From: Paenibacillus whitsoniae
Lineage (GTDB): Bacteria > Bacillota > Bacilli > Paenibacillales > NBRC-103111
Assembly (NCBI RefSeq): GCF_003955665.1
Contig: NZ_RXHU01000062.1
Coordinates: 39,557 to 103,556 of the forward strand
DNA: 64,000 nucleotides
Direction: 5' to 3'
The first letter of the stretch is position 1. Each line of letters starts with the position of its first letter. The notes beneath the pieces are model-generated. The model worked only from the letters and a program-made list of their open reading frames with translations. It had not been told where the DNA came from and did not search any database. The position numbers were made by a program, and so were the translations under genes. Positions 8,848 through 17,442 of this stretch are shown here, in pieces.

Positions 8848-10229
8848 AGTTGATTTTATTATCAGGAGGCTCGGGGAAAAGGCTTTGGCCTTTATCCAAT
8901 GATGCTAGATCAAAGCAATTTCTGAAAGTTCTTAAAAGCGATAAAGATCAGAATGAGTCAATGGTCCAAAGGGTATGGCGACAGTTAGGCGACGCAAACC
9001 TGCAAGAAAATACGTTGATTGCAACCAGTAAGACGCAAGTCGAAATGCTGCAATCTCAGCTTGGGTCGACGGTTCCTTTAATTGTCGAACCCATGAGGCG
9101 CGATACGTTTCCAGCGATTGCTTTGGCTTCTGTATATTTATATAGCGTTGCAAAGGTAAGTCTTGAAGAAGTTGTGTGTATTCTTCCTGTGGACCCTTAT
9201 GTGGAACATACCTTTTTTGAAAGTCTTCACCAACTGGATAATGTACTTAAGCATAGTTCTGCTGATATGGCGCTAATCGGAGTGCAACCTACTTATCCTT
9301 CGGCCAAATACGGATACATCTTAACCGAATCTGCAGAAGGAAGTGGAAGTGATAGCGGTTATCGTAGAGTTACCAGATTTCTAGAGAAACCGACTGAAGA
9401 GAAGGCGGCAGAGTTAATTAACAGTAATGCTTTGTGGAATTGCGGTGTTTTTGCTTTTCGTTTGAAATATATGGTGGAACTACTTCGGAATAACGGGTAT
9501 TCGCTTGTTTATGAGGATTTTGTTGGAAATTATAGTGACCTACGTCGAATTAGCTTTGATTATGAAGTTGTTGAGAAAGCAGCTGAGGTTGTTGTGTTAC
9601 CTTATTCCGGATCATGGAAAGATCTTGGCACATGGAATACCTTAACAGAAGAAATAAAAGATAGGTGTATGGGTATAGGGAAAATAAGTGACGATTGCCA
9701 TCATACGCATCTTATTAATGAACTTGAGATACCGATTACAATTCTAGGGGTATCAAATGTGGTTGTTGCTGCAAGCCCAGATGGAATATTAGTGACGGAT
9801 AAAGCGGCAAGTCCAAGGCTTAAAGACCTAGTGGCAAATTTCACAGATCCCCCCAGGTACATAGAGCGACACTGGGGATGGTCGAGAGTTCTCGATCAGT
9901 CCAAATTGAGCAACGGGTTAGAGATGCTTACTAAAAGAATTTGTTTATATAAGGATCATAATCTCAGTTATCAGAAGCATAGAAAACGTGAAGAAGTATG
10001 GACGGTCATTTCTGGTGAAGGAGAGATTGTCCAAAATGGATACCTCCAACAAGTTAAGGTGGGTTCTGTTGTTACTATTCCTCCCGAATCGTTACATGCC
10101 ATTAGGGCAGTTACTGAGTTGGAAATCATTGAAGTGCAAATAGGCAAAGAGTTAATTGAAGAGGATGTTGAGAGAATTGAATTGAGCTGGGAGAGTATCC
10201 TGCAACAAGCAAAGGGCGATGGAGCCTAA
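8844..10229 (+). CDS. manC: Mannose-1-phosphate guanylyltransferase / mannose-6-phosphate isomerase
   Basis: The enzyme makes GDP-mannose from GTP and mannose-1-phosphate, and its C-terminal cupin can isomerise fructose-6-phosphate. ATG at 8844 overlaps the fcl stop and gives 461 residues. The nucleotidyltransferase signature is LILLSGGSGKRLWPLS at the N-terminus, with VTRFLEKPTEEKA and NCGVFAF in the middle. The C-terminal cupin runs from about residue 350 and includes LSYQKHRKREEVWTVISGEG. It supplies the substrate of gmd, so these three genes form a complete GDP-mannose to GDP-fucose path apart from the mutase. Confidence 0.95.
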   Translation: MKLILLSGGSGKRLWPLSNDARSKQFLKVLKSDKDQNESMVQRVWRQLGDANLQENTLIATSKTQVEMLQSQLGSTVPLIVEPMRRDTFPAIALASVYLYSVAKVSLEEVVCILPVDPYVEHTFFESLHQLDNVLKHSSADMALIGVQPTYPSAKYGYILTESAEGSGSDSGYRRVTRFLEKPTEEKAAELINSNALWNCGVFAFRLKYMVELLRNNGYSLVYEDFVGNYSDLRRISFDYEVVEKAAEVVVLPYSGSWKDLGTWNTLTEEIKDRCMGIGKISDDCHHTHLINELEIPITILGVSNVVVAASPDGILVTDKAASPRLKDLVANFTDPPRYIERHWGWSRVLDQSKLSNGLEMLTKRICLYKDHNLSYQKHRKREEVWTVISGEGEIVQNGYLQQVKVGSVVTIPPESLHAIRAVTELEIIEVQIGKELIEEDVERIELSWESILQQAKGDGA

Positions 10230-10258
10230 CCGTATTATTCTAAGTAGGAGGAACTCAC

Positions 10259-10495
10259 ATGAACGAACAAAAACTTAAAGCCATTTTCGCAGAAGCATTA
10301 GGCATCTCCGAAAGCATTGTTGTAGATGATCTACTTTACAACAGTATTGAACAATGGGATTCGATTGCTCACATGTCGCTGATCGCGGCGATCGATGAAG
10401 GCTTTGATATTATGATGGATACGGACGATGTCATTGATCTAAGTTCATTTGCAAAGGCCAAAGAGATTCTGAGCAAGTATGGAGTGGAGTTTTAA
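10259..10495 (+). CDS. Acyl carrier protein
   Basis: This 78-residue acidic protein has the phosphopantetheine attachment site WDSIAHMSL near residue 38, with the serine of DSI as the modified residue. It is not the housekeeping AcpP, which carries DSLD. The gene abuts the SDR gene (TAA then ATG with no gap), and an AMP-dependent ligase lies two genes on, so its partner enzymes are encoded beside it. The likely job is to hold a short acyl or hydroxyacyl group for transfer to a sugar or for reduction. The identity of the acyl group cannot be seen. Confidence 0.88.
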   Translation: MNEQKLKAIFAEALGISESIVVDDLLYNSIEQWDSIAHMSLIAAIDEGFDIMMDTDDVIDLSSFAKAKEILSKYGVEF

Positions 10496-11239
10496 ATGCT
10501 GCTTGAGGGCAAGGTAGCTTTAATTACAGGTGCTTCGAAAGGAATTGGGCGGGCGACAGCACTCGTTTTGGCGAAGCACGGGGCTGCTGTAGTTATAAAT
10601 GGGCGGAACGAAAATGATTTGCAATCGTTAGCGGCCCAGATCAGCGAGATCTCCGAACATGTGCCGCTTGTTCTGTGCTACGATGTAACGGACGCAGGGG
10701 AGGTTAAACGAGCCTTTCAACGCATCCATAAACAATATGGAAAGCTGGATGTTCTTGTCAATAACGCTGGAATTCTCAATGACGGCATGCTGGGGTTAGT
10801 TCAACAGGAAAAACTCAATGAGATGTTTGACGTCAATGTGATGGCCACCATTTCGCATATGCAGTACGCGACACGCTTGATGATGCGCAAAAAAAGTGGG
10901 TCTATTATTAATGTAAGTTCCATTCTCGGTAGATATGGAGATGTTGGGCAGGTCGGCTATGCGGCAAGTAAGGCGGCTGTGATTGGGGCGACAACATCCG
11001 CAGCCAAAGAATTTGCTCCGTCCAATATACGGGTGAATGCTGTGGCGCCTGGTTTTATTGAAACGGATATGACCTCTAAGCTATCGAAGGAAAGATACAA
11101 CGACCGTTTATCGAACATTCATATGGGTCGAGCTGGGAAGCCGGAAGAGGTGGCGAATACCATTCTTTTCTTAGCCTCGGATTTGTCTACGTATGTGACA
11201 GGACAAGTACTTGGAGTCGACGGCGGCATGGTCGTCTAA
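10496..11239 (+). CDS. FabG-like short-chain dehydrogenase/reductase
   Basis: The 247-residue classical SDR has the cofactor motif TGASKGIGRA, NNAG near residue 90, catalytic serine in NVSSILGRYG, YAASK, and the FabG-like end GQVLGVDGGMVV. The family reduces 3-oxoacyl-carrier-protein thioesters with NADPH, but many members use other substrates. Direct abutment to the carrier-protein gene favours a carrier-bound substrate. It is the last gene before a strong hairpin at 11260, so expression of the genes on either side may differ. Confidence 0.88.
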   Translation: MLLEGKVALITGASKGIGRATALVLAKHGAAVVINGRNENDLQSLAAQISEISEHVPLVLCYDVTDAGEVKRAFQRIHKQYGKLDVLVNNAGILNDGMLGLVQQEKLNEMFDVNVMATISHMQYATRLMMRKKSGSIINVSSILGRYGDVGQVGYAASKAAVIGATTSAAKEFAPSNIRVNAVAPGFIETDMTSKLSKERYNDRLSNIHMGRAGKPEEVANTILFLASDLSTYVTGQVLGVDGGMVV

Positions 11240-11259
11240 CGTTTGGATCGTGTCTGATG

Positions 11260-11313
11260 AGGTTGTTTCAAAGGTGCAGGTTAAGGCACTTTTTGAAACA
11301 ACCTTATTATTTT
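11260..11313 (+). terminator. Long intra-cluster hairpin, probable terminator or attenuator
   Basis: AGGTTGTTTCAAA at 11260-11272 pairs perfectly with its complement at 11292-11304, and an inner GGTGC/GCACT extends the stem to about 18 pairs with a loop of about eight bases. A T-rich run (TTATTATTTT) follows. It separates the carrier-protein/SDR pair from the ligase-luxE-luxC genes and may partly stop transcription there. Confidence 0.65.
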
Positions 11314-11384
11314 CTAATTAGATGCTTGCCAGAAGCCGATAATAGTAAAAGGAAACCTGCGATAGGAAAAAGGAAGTGTGCACG

Positions 11385-12767
11385 GTGTCTTTGTTTTGGA
11401 ACGTTGGTAAGTATAGTGAGCGAACAGCGGTCATTTCGACTGCTGATAAAGATATCACCTATGGTGAGCTGCAGCAGCGTGTGGATGACTTTCGTGCACA
11501 ACTGCCTATGTCGGGTCACAAACAACTTGTGCTGCTGCTTTGTGCAAATGACACAGCAACCCTCACTGCCTATGTGGCGTGTTTGCAGGCAGGCCATGCA
11601 GTTATGCTGCTCGATGGGCTGCTAGAAATAACGCTGCTTGAGCATATTGTTCGTACATATGAGCCTAATTGGATTGTATCCCCGTCTCACGTGCATGCAT
11701 TCGAGGGTTACTATAAATCTTCGTCCACTGTGTGGATGAAGCAGGAATTCTCCCGTACAGCAGATATCTACCCTGATCTTGCGGTACTGCTGAGCACTTC
11801 GGGAACGACGGGCAGCGCCAAATTCGTACGTCTCTCGTATGCGAATTTGCAAGCCAATGCGCAGTCGATCGCGACTTATTTGCAGTTGAATGAAACGGAA
11901 CGGGCCATTACGACCTTGCCATTTCAATATTCTTACGGATTATCTGTCATTAACAGTCACCTGCTGGTTGGGGGTGCATTACTAATAACGAACGATTCGA
12001 TACTCTCAAGAGAGTTCTGGAGTTTTTTTAAAGATCAAAAAGCAACATCGCTATCTGGTGTACCGTATACCTACCAAATGCTCCAACGACTCCGTTTTGG
12101 GCAAATGGAGCTGCCTTCTTTGCGGTATTTTACACAAGCTGGTGGCAGGTTGGCCCCTAATCTGGTTCAATCTTTCCAGAACATGGCCGTTGAGTCAGGA
12201 AGACGGTTCTACGTGATGTACGGACAGACCGAGGCAACTGCGCGGATGAGCTATGTTCCTCCAAATAGACTCGCGGAAAAAGCCGATTCTGTCGGTATTG
12301 CGATTCCCAATGGAACGTTTCGACTTGATGAAGTATCCTCAGAACTTATCTACGAGGGCCCAAATGTGATGCTTGGTTATGCCGAAACGGGCGAGGATCT
12401 GGCCAAAGGTGACGAACTCGGCGGAACGCTGCATACCGGAGATCTGGCTGAGATCGATGATGAGGGATATGTGTATATAAAAGGTCGAATGAAGCGTTTT
12501 ATTAAGCTTTTTGGTCTGCGAATGAATTTGGACGAAATCGAAAGGCAAATAGAAGTGAAGTTTTCGCTGCCGGTTGCTTGTACAGGAGGCGATGACCTAC
12601 TGCTCATTTTTACGGAAGATGAATCGAAGATTGCCGTTCTTACCGAGTATGTACGTCAATTGTACAAGCTGCACGTATCGTCATTTTCTGTAAAAGCTTT
12701 GCCTAATCTGCCGCGGCTAGAAAATGGAAAAATGAACTATCTGAAGCTAAAGGACATGATGCCATGA
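11385..12767 (+). CDS. AMP-dependent acyl ligase (ANL superfamily)
   Basis: The enzyme adenylates a carboxylic acid and passes it to CoA or, given its neighbour, to the carrier protein. GTG at 11385 is chosen because AGGAAG lies eight bases upstream; GTG at 11376 is too close to it. The 460-residue protein has the P-loop STSGTTGSAK, the aromatic/acid motif MYGQTEATARMSY, TGDLAEIDDEGY, the hinge region GRMKRFIKLFGLR, and the C-terminal lysine in ENGKMNYLKL, so it should be active. It is a little shorter than acetyl-CoA synthetases. The stop overlaps the luxE-like ATG by four bases. Confidence 0.88.
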   Translation: MSLFWNVGKYSERTAVISTADKDITYGELQQRVDDFRAQLPMSGHKQLVLLLCANDTATLTAYVACLQAGHAVMLLDGLLEITLLEHIVRTYEPNWIVSPSHVHAFEGYYKSSSTVWMKQEFSRTADIYPDLAVLLSTSGTTGSAKFVRLSYANLQANAQSIATYLQLNETERAITTLPFQYSYGLSVINSHLLVGGALLITNDSILSREFWSFFKDQKATSLSGVPYTYQMLQRLRFGQMELPSLRYFTQAGGRLAPNLVQSFQNMAVESGRRFYVMYGQTEATARMSYVPPNRLAEKADSVGIAIPNGTFRLDEVSSELIYEGPNVMLGYAETGEDLAKGDELGGTLHTGDLAEIDDEGYVYIKGRMKRFIKLFGLRMNLDEIERQIEVKFSLPVACTGGDDLLLIFTEDESKIAVLTEYVRQLYKLHVSSFSVKALPNLPRLENGKMNYLKLKDMMP

Positions 12768-13852
12768 ACGAAGCCGTTTTCCAAACTCCCTATGCAATGA
12801 ATCGCACCGCAAAGCAAGATTCTTTAGTCAATGAGTTAAAAGGATTAACGGACTTTCATCAGCGGCACTGCGAGCCCTATCGGCACATTTTGGATAAAGT
12901 CCCCTTTGAGCCAGAAGTCCTTCGTGTAGAGGATTTGCCGTACTTGCCTGTTCAGCTTTTTAAAATGCTTGATTTATGTTCGGTACCTAAGGAAGAAGTA
13001 ATCAAAACCCTAACATCCAGCGGGACGACTTCCCAGCAAGTCTCGAAAATCTTCATTGATCGCGCCACTTCAGAGCTTCAGTCAAAAGCGCTTGTGACCA
13101 TTGTGAGAGATTTCATTGGAAAGCAGCGTCTGCCGATGATCATTATCGATACCAAGAATGTGATCAAAGATCGTAAAGCTTTCAGTGCAAGGGGAGCGGG
13201 CATCGTTGGGTTTTCAAACTTTGGACGCAATCATTTTTATTTGCTGGATGACAAGATGGAGATCGATTGGCCAGGTTTGAATGCCTTTTTAGAAAAGCAT
13301 GCGGGTGAACGTATCTTGTTATTCGGGTTTACGTTTATGATCTGGCAATATTTATTTAAAGTTTGTCGTAATCAACGTATCCAACTTCCGCTGAGTAATA
13401 GCATTTTGATTCACGGTGGCGGTTGGAAGAAGTTAAACGATGAAGCGGTCAGCAATGAAGTGTTCAAGCAAGCCCTATTTGGGCAATTTCAGATACCGCT
13501 TATTCACAACTACTACGGCATGGTTGAGCAAGTGGGCTCGATTTTTATGGAGTGTGAACATGGATATTTTCATACACCTGGCTTTGCCGATGTCATCATC
13601 CGGGATTTTGAAACATTGAAGCCTGTTGCGAATGAGAGCAAGGGAATTGTGCAAGTCATCAGCACGTTGCCGCAAAGCTATCCGGGTCATAGTTTGCTAA
13701 CGGAGGATGTCGGAACGATACACGGAGAAGACAATTGTCCATGCGGTCGAATGGGGAAATATTTCACGGTCGAAGGTCGGATTCCTAAGGCGGAAATTAG
13801 AGGATGCAGTGACACCCATGCCTATGATCGGCAGATTGGGGTGAATGTGTAA
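12764..13852 (+). CDS. LuxE-like acyl-protein synthetase
   Basis: LuxE enzymes activate a fatty acid as acyl-AMP and hold it on a cysteine near the C-terminus before handing it to the LuxC reductase. The 362-residue protein has the AMP-binding loop TLTSSGTTSQQVSKI near residue 85, a conserved YYGMVEQVGSIF segment, a CPCGRMGKYF stretch and, near the end, RGCSDTHA, whose Cys is the likely acylated residue. The immediately adjacent next gene is LuxC-like. No luciferase genes are present, so this is not bioluminescence; related sets occur in surface-glycan clusters. Confidence 0.85.
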   Translation: MNEAVFQTPYAMNRTAKQDSLVNELKGLTDFHQRHCEPYRHILDKVPFEPEVLRVEDLPYLPVQLFKMLDLCSVPKEEVIKTLTSSGTTSQQVSKIFIDRATSELQSKALVTIVRDFIGKQRLPMIIIDTKNVIKDRKAFSARGAGIVGFSNFGRNHFYLLDDKMEIDWPGLNAFLEKHAGERILLFGFTFMIWQYLFKVCRNQRIQLPLSNSILIHGGGWKKLNDEAVSNEVFKQALFGQFQIPLIHNYYGMVEQVGSIFMECEHGYFHTPGFADVIIRDFETLKPVANESKGIVQVISTLPQSYPGHSLLTEDVGTIHGEDNCPCGRMGKYFTVEGRIPKAEIRGCSDTHAYDRQIGVNV

Positions 13853-15079
13853 ATGGAAGCTCTTATGCCGATGGGGCTATCTACGGAGGACTGGCAGGCA
13901 CATGCAGCCAACATGGCGAAGGTGAAGCCGTTGCACCCGTTCTCCCCCGTTGTCGTGCAGTTTTTGCAGGAAGTGTCTGCGGTCATTCTAAAAAACAAAC
14001 AAATGCGAGCCTATCCGGAATTAATGGCTACAGGGTATTGGCTCCGGAAGGCAAATATTGCACAGATCCAACGAGATTTCGAGAAGCGCAGTGAGAGTCG
14101 TATTTTATTGGCAAGAGGGGTAGTGCTTCACTTCGCTCCATCGAATGTCGATACGATTTTCTTGTATTCCTGGGTGCTGTCGATGCTGGCGGGAAATATC
14201 AATATCGTCCGCTTATCGCAAAACAGGAATGAGCAGCTTACCTTACTGCTGGGCATTATCGATAAGGTGATGGATCAGGCCGCCTATGAGGAGATTAGGC
14301 AGCGGACGCTGTTTTTGACGTATGCGCATGATCGGCAGATCTCGCAGTTCTTATCGAGTTTATGTCACGCGAGGGTCATCTGGGGAGGCGATCAGACGAT
14401 TCGAACGATTCGCGAGATTCCTTTACCGCCGTTAGCGACGGAGTTGGTCTTCGCTGATCGGTTTTCAACGGTCGTGCTCTCGGCAGATGAGCTTATTGCC
14501 CTATCAGACGAAAGTTTGGCGAAGCTCGCGCATGATTTTTATAACGATGCTTTCTGGTTTCAACAAATGGCTTGCTCTTCACCAAGGCTTGTCTGTTGGG
14601 TAGGGAATGAGCAGCATATTGAACAAGCGAAAATGAGGTTTTGGAACGCGCTGACAGCCAAGCTCCAGGCAGCTCAATATGAATTGCCAAAGGCTTTACA
14701 AGTAACGCGGTTAACGACAGCTTTTTTCTATGGTGCCCATTCGTACACGGAGGCTGTATCTTCGGCAGCCCTGCATACGCCGACACGCGTTGAGGTGACC
14801 GAAATGAATGAGCAAATCAGGGAGATGCATTGTGGCGGTGGGTTGTTTTTAGAATTATCCTGCTCGACGTTGCTAGAGGTCTCGACATTTGTATCAGACA
14901 AAGATCAAACCTTGTCCTACTTCGGATTTACCAAAGAAGAGTTAAAGCGGTTTATCTATGCTTTGAATGGAAGGGGAATCGATCGGATTATTCCCGTCGG
15001 GAAAGCGTTGGATTTTGCTGAAGTCTGGGACGGGTATTATTTACTAAGCTATTTGACAAGAGAAGTGGATTTACGATGA
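13853..15079 (+). CDS. LuxC-like acyl-CoA/acyl-protein reductase
   Basis: LuxC belongs to the aldehyde dehydrogenase superfamily and reduces an activated acyl group to an aldehyde with NADPH. The 408-residue protein begins directly after the luxE-like stop. The segment FWFQQMACSSPRLVCWVG near residue 240 matches the active-site cysteine region of the family. FAPSNVDTIFLYSWVLSMLAG near residue 100 is the cofactor-binding part. Together with the upstream carrier protein, SDR, ligase and LuxE-like protein it makes a five-gene acyl activation and reduction module. The acyl chain length is not visible. Confidence 0.85.
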   Translation: MEALMPMGLSTEDWQAHAANMAKVKPLHPFSPVVVQFLQEVSAVILKNKQMRAYPELMATGYWLRKANIAQIQRDFEKRSESRILLARGVVLHFAPSNVDTIFLYSWVLSMLAGNINIVRLSQNRNEQLTLLLGIIDKVMDQAAYEEIRQRTLFLTYAHDRQISQFLSSLCHARVIWGGDQTIRTIREIPLPPLATELVFADRFSTVVLSADELIALSDESLAKLAHDFYNDAFWFQQMACSSPRLVCWVGNEQHIEQAKMRFWNALTAKLQAAQYELPKALQVTRLTTAFFYGAHSYTEAVSSAALHTPTRVEVTEMNEQIREMHCGGGLFLELSCSTLLEVSTFVSDKDQTLSYFGFTKEELKRFIYALNGRGIDRIIPVGKALDFAEVWDGYYLLSYLTREVDLR

Positions 15080-15092
15080 GGAGGAAGCGTTT

Positions 15093-15629
15093 GTGGAATT
15101 TTTAAAGCTGAAGGAGGAGCATTTAGAGCAGATTTTGAAATGGCGAACAAGTGAGCACGTTACCAAGTACATGTTTACAGACGTTGAATACAACTTAGAC
15201 CGCCAGAAAAAGTGGTTTGAGCGCATTTCCAGTGATTCAACGAGTCGATATTGGTTAATTACTTCGAAGGAAAAGCAACTCGGGCTTGTCTCGTTAACGA
15301 ACATAGACCGGCATCATTTACGTGCCTACTGGGCATATTACATCGGTGATACGCAGTACAATATGGTCGGTGCAATGATTGGGCCCTACATCTATAACTA
15401 TGCCTTTCAGAAGTTGGGTTTCAACAAGCTGCTTGGCGAAGTGATGGCTCACAATGACAATGTGAGGAAGATCCACTTGAAGCATGGTTGTACGGAAGTG
15501 GGACACTACCAGCAGCATATTCTAAAAGATGGTGTATTTCATGATGTATATATTTATGAAATGCTCGCGGATGAATGGAAAAAGAGAAGCGCTTCGTACG
15601 ATAGATTTGTTGGCAGTTTTGAAGAATAG
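15093..15629 (+). CDS. pseH: PseH-like GNAT N-acetyltransferase
   Basis: In pseudaminic acid synthesis PseH acetylates the 4-amino group of UDP-4-amino-4,6-dideoxy-L-AltNAc. The 178-residue GNAT protein begins FLKLKEEHLEQILKWRTSEHV, with PseH-like YMFTDVEYNLDRQKKWFERI and the acetyl-CoA region NKLLGEVMAHNDNVRKIHLKHG. GTG is the start, with GAGGAGGAAG upstream. Its place between the luxC-like gene and the cytidylyltransferase raises the chance that it transfers an acyl group made by the upstream module rather than plain acetyl; that is inference. Confidence 0.82.
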   Translation: MEFLKLKEEHLEQILKWRTSEHVTKYMFTDVEYNLDRQKKWFERISSDSTSRYWLITSKEKQLGLVSLTNIDRHHLRAYWAYYIGDTQYNMVGAMIGPYIYNYAFQKLGFNKLLGEVMAHNDNVRKIHLKHGCTEVGHYQQHILKDGVFHDVYIYEMLADEWKKRSASYDRFVGSFEE

Positions 15630-15641
15630 GCGGTAATTGGA

Positions 15642-16367
15642 ATGAAAACAGTGATGATAATCCAGGCGAGAATGGGGTCTTCACGGCTGCCAGGGAAAGT
15701 GCTGCTGCCCCTTGGCAAAACCGTTGTGCTCGATTATGTAGTTCAGCGTTGTCGCAACGTACAAGGTGTAGACGAGGTTATTGTCGCAACCTCCGTTCTC
15801 GCTCCAGATGATGCGATCGCAGCATGGTGTGAGCAAAACGAAGTCATCTGCTTCAGAGGTTCTGAGGATGATGTGTTGTCACGGTACTATATGTGCGCAG
15901 CGGCATATGATCCGGACTACGTGATTCGAGTAACAGCGGATTGCCCGTTTGTTGATTACGAAATGGCGAGCGGGCTAATTCAGCAAATGAAGCAAGAGCG
16001 AGTAGATATCCTTGATCTCGTAGGAGATGTTCCGCGGGGTCTAACTGTTGAAATCGTTGCATTTTCTGCACTCGAGACCATGTATAACGTAGGGAAAGAG
16101 CTCCGTCACAGAGAGCATGTCACGTACTATGCTTATGAACATCGCGAACAATTTACCCGAAAATCCTATCCTGTTTCGACTCCACTCCTTCACCCAGAGC
16201 TCAGAATTACGCTCGATACCGAAGAGGACTATGCACTGTGCAAAAGAATCGGAGACCATTTCCGGGACAATATGCTTGTTTCTTCTGAGGATGTCGTGGA
16301 GTTCCTACTGCAAAATCCCGACGTAGCGGCATTAAATGCACATATTGAACAGAAACCGGTTGTATAG
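15642..16367 (+). CDS. SpsF/PseF-like cytidylyltransferase for a nonulosonic acid
   Basis: The 241-residue protein starts MIIQARMGSSRLPGKVLLPL, the hallmark of the SpsF branch of CMP-sugar synthetases. Other family regions are VIVATSVLAPDDAIAAWC and VTADCPFVDYEM with the metal-binding Asp. It would activate the final nonulosonic acid as CMP-sugar for transfer. It precedes pseG and pseI and has its own ribosome site. SpsF-type sequences also occur in the Bacillus sps spore-coat operon, so the product might be pseudaminic, legionaminic or a related acid. Confidence 0.85.
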   Translation: MKTVMIIQARMGSSRLPGKVLLPLGKTVVLDYVVQRCRNVQGVDEVIVATSVLAPDDAIAAWCEQNEVICFRGSEDDVLSRYYMCAAAYDPDYVIRVTADCPFVDYEMASGLIQQMKQERVDILDLVGDVPRGLTVEIVAFSALETMYNVGKELRHREHVTYYAYEHREQFTRKSYPVSTPLLHPELRITLDTEEDYALCKRIGDHFRDNMLVSSEDVVEFLLQNPDVAALNAHIEQKPVV

Positions 16368-16392
16368 TCGGTTTGGAAAGTGAGGTATTACC

Positions 16393-17436
16393 GTGCATGT
16401 ATTTGTACGCGTGGATGGTTCGACAGCCATAGGAACGGGCCATATCATGAGATGCGTGCTTTTGGCGGAAATGCTGGTTCAAGCGGGAGCGTCTGTGTCT
16501 TTCATCATGAGAATGGGGCGAGGCCATCTAGGTGACTGGGTCGCACAAAAGGGATTTCAAGTTTTTATGCTAGGTGAGGAAGTCTTTACGCAAAGTGAGG
16601 ATGCTGATAAAGTTATAGATATTATTAGCGAGATTGGCTCGGACGGATGGATGATTGTTGACCATTATGGTCTAGATGAGCAGTGGGAACAGCGGATTGG
16701 GCCATACGTTAAACACATCGCTGTCATTGATGATCTTGCTGACCGGAGGCATCAGTGTGAGCTTCTGCTCGATCAAAATTATACGACGAATCTTGAGCAG
16801 CGGTATCATTCGTTAGTTCCTGCTGACTGCCGGTTGCTTCTAGGGCCTTCTTACTTATTATTGCGCCCCGAATTCTTATCTATGCGGAAGCACATGCGTA
16901 AGCGAAAGGGGTCAATTAAGCGAATTCTTGTTTTTTTTGGCGGAAGTGATCCAACCAATGAAACGATGAAAGTGCTTAATGCGTTAGAAGCAAGCCAGAT
17001 TAGCGGGCTTTATGTAGATGTAGTCGTAGGTACCGCGAATCCTGTCCGAGTTGAAATAGAGGAACAATGTGCGCGGTCCAATTACCATTATCATTGTCAG
17101 ATTGATTACTTGAGCTCGTTAATGAATGAGGCGGACCTGTCATTCGGAGCAGGTGGTGTAACGATGTGGGAGCGTTGCTATCTTGGTCTTCCTTCTGCCG
17201 TCACCGTTGTGGCGGATAATCAGACAGAATCAACGGAGGCAGCGGCTCGATTCGGGGCGATTTGGAATATGGGATTTTATGATGATGTGTACGTGCAAGA
17301 TTACGTAGAGGTGTTAGATAGAGCTCTACTGCATCCACAAGATGTGGTGGAAATGAGCGAACGCGCTCTTCAGTTGCTGGGTAATTCAACAGAAGCTGGC
17401 TTACATCCGGTCGTGAAGACGATCATGGAGGGATAA
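16393..17436 (+). CDS. pseG: UDP-2,4-diacetamido-2,4,6-trideoxy-L-altropyranose hydrolase (PseG/SpsG)
   Basis: PseG removes UDP from the diacetamido sugar to free the substrate for PseI. The 347-residue protein has a GT-B-like fold: N-terminal VRVDGSTAIGTGHIMRCVLLA, with the conserved GxGHxxR motif and His, VDHYGLDEQWE, and the C-terminal SFGAGGVTMWERCYLGLPS that binds UDP. GTG is the start. It lies seven bases before pseI, as in sps and pse operons. Confidence 0.9.
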   Translation: MHVFVRVDGSTAIGTGHIMRCVLLAEMLVQAGASVSFIMRMGRGHLGDWVAQKGFQVFMLGEEVFTQSEDADKVIDIISEIGSDGWMIVDHYGLDEQWEQRIGPYVKHIAVIDDLADRRHQCELLLDQNYTTNLEQRYHSLVPADCRLLLGPSYLLLRPEFLSMRKHMRKRKGSIKRILVFFGGSDPTNETMKVLNALEASQISGLYVDVVVGTANPVRVEIEEQCARSNYHYHCQIDYLSSLMNEADLSFGAGGVTMWERCYLGLPSAVTVVADNQTESTEAAARFGAIWNMGFYDDVYVQDYVEVLDRALLHPQDVVEMSERALQLLGNSTEAGLHPVVKTIMEG

Positions 17437-17442
17437 CTGCTG

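Noticed and set aside
12764..15079. Bioluminescence operon
   Set aside because: LuxE-like and LuxC-like genes are present but there is no luciferase (luxA, luxB) and the neighbours are sugar genes.
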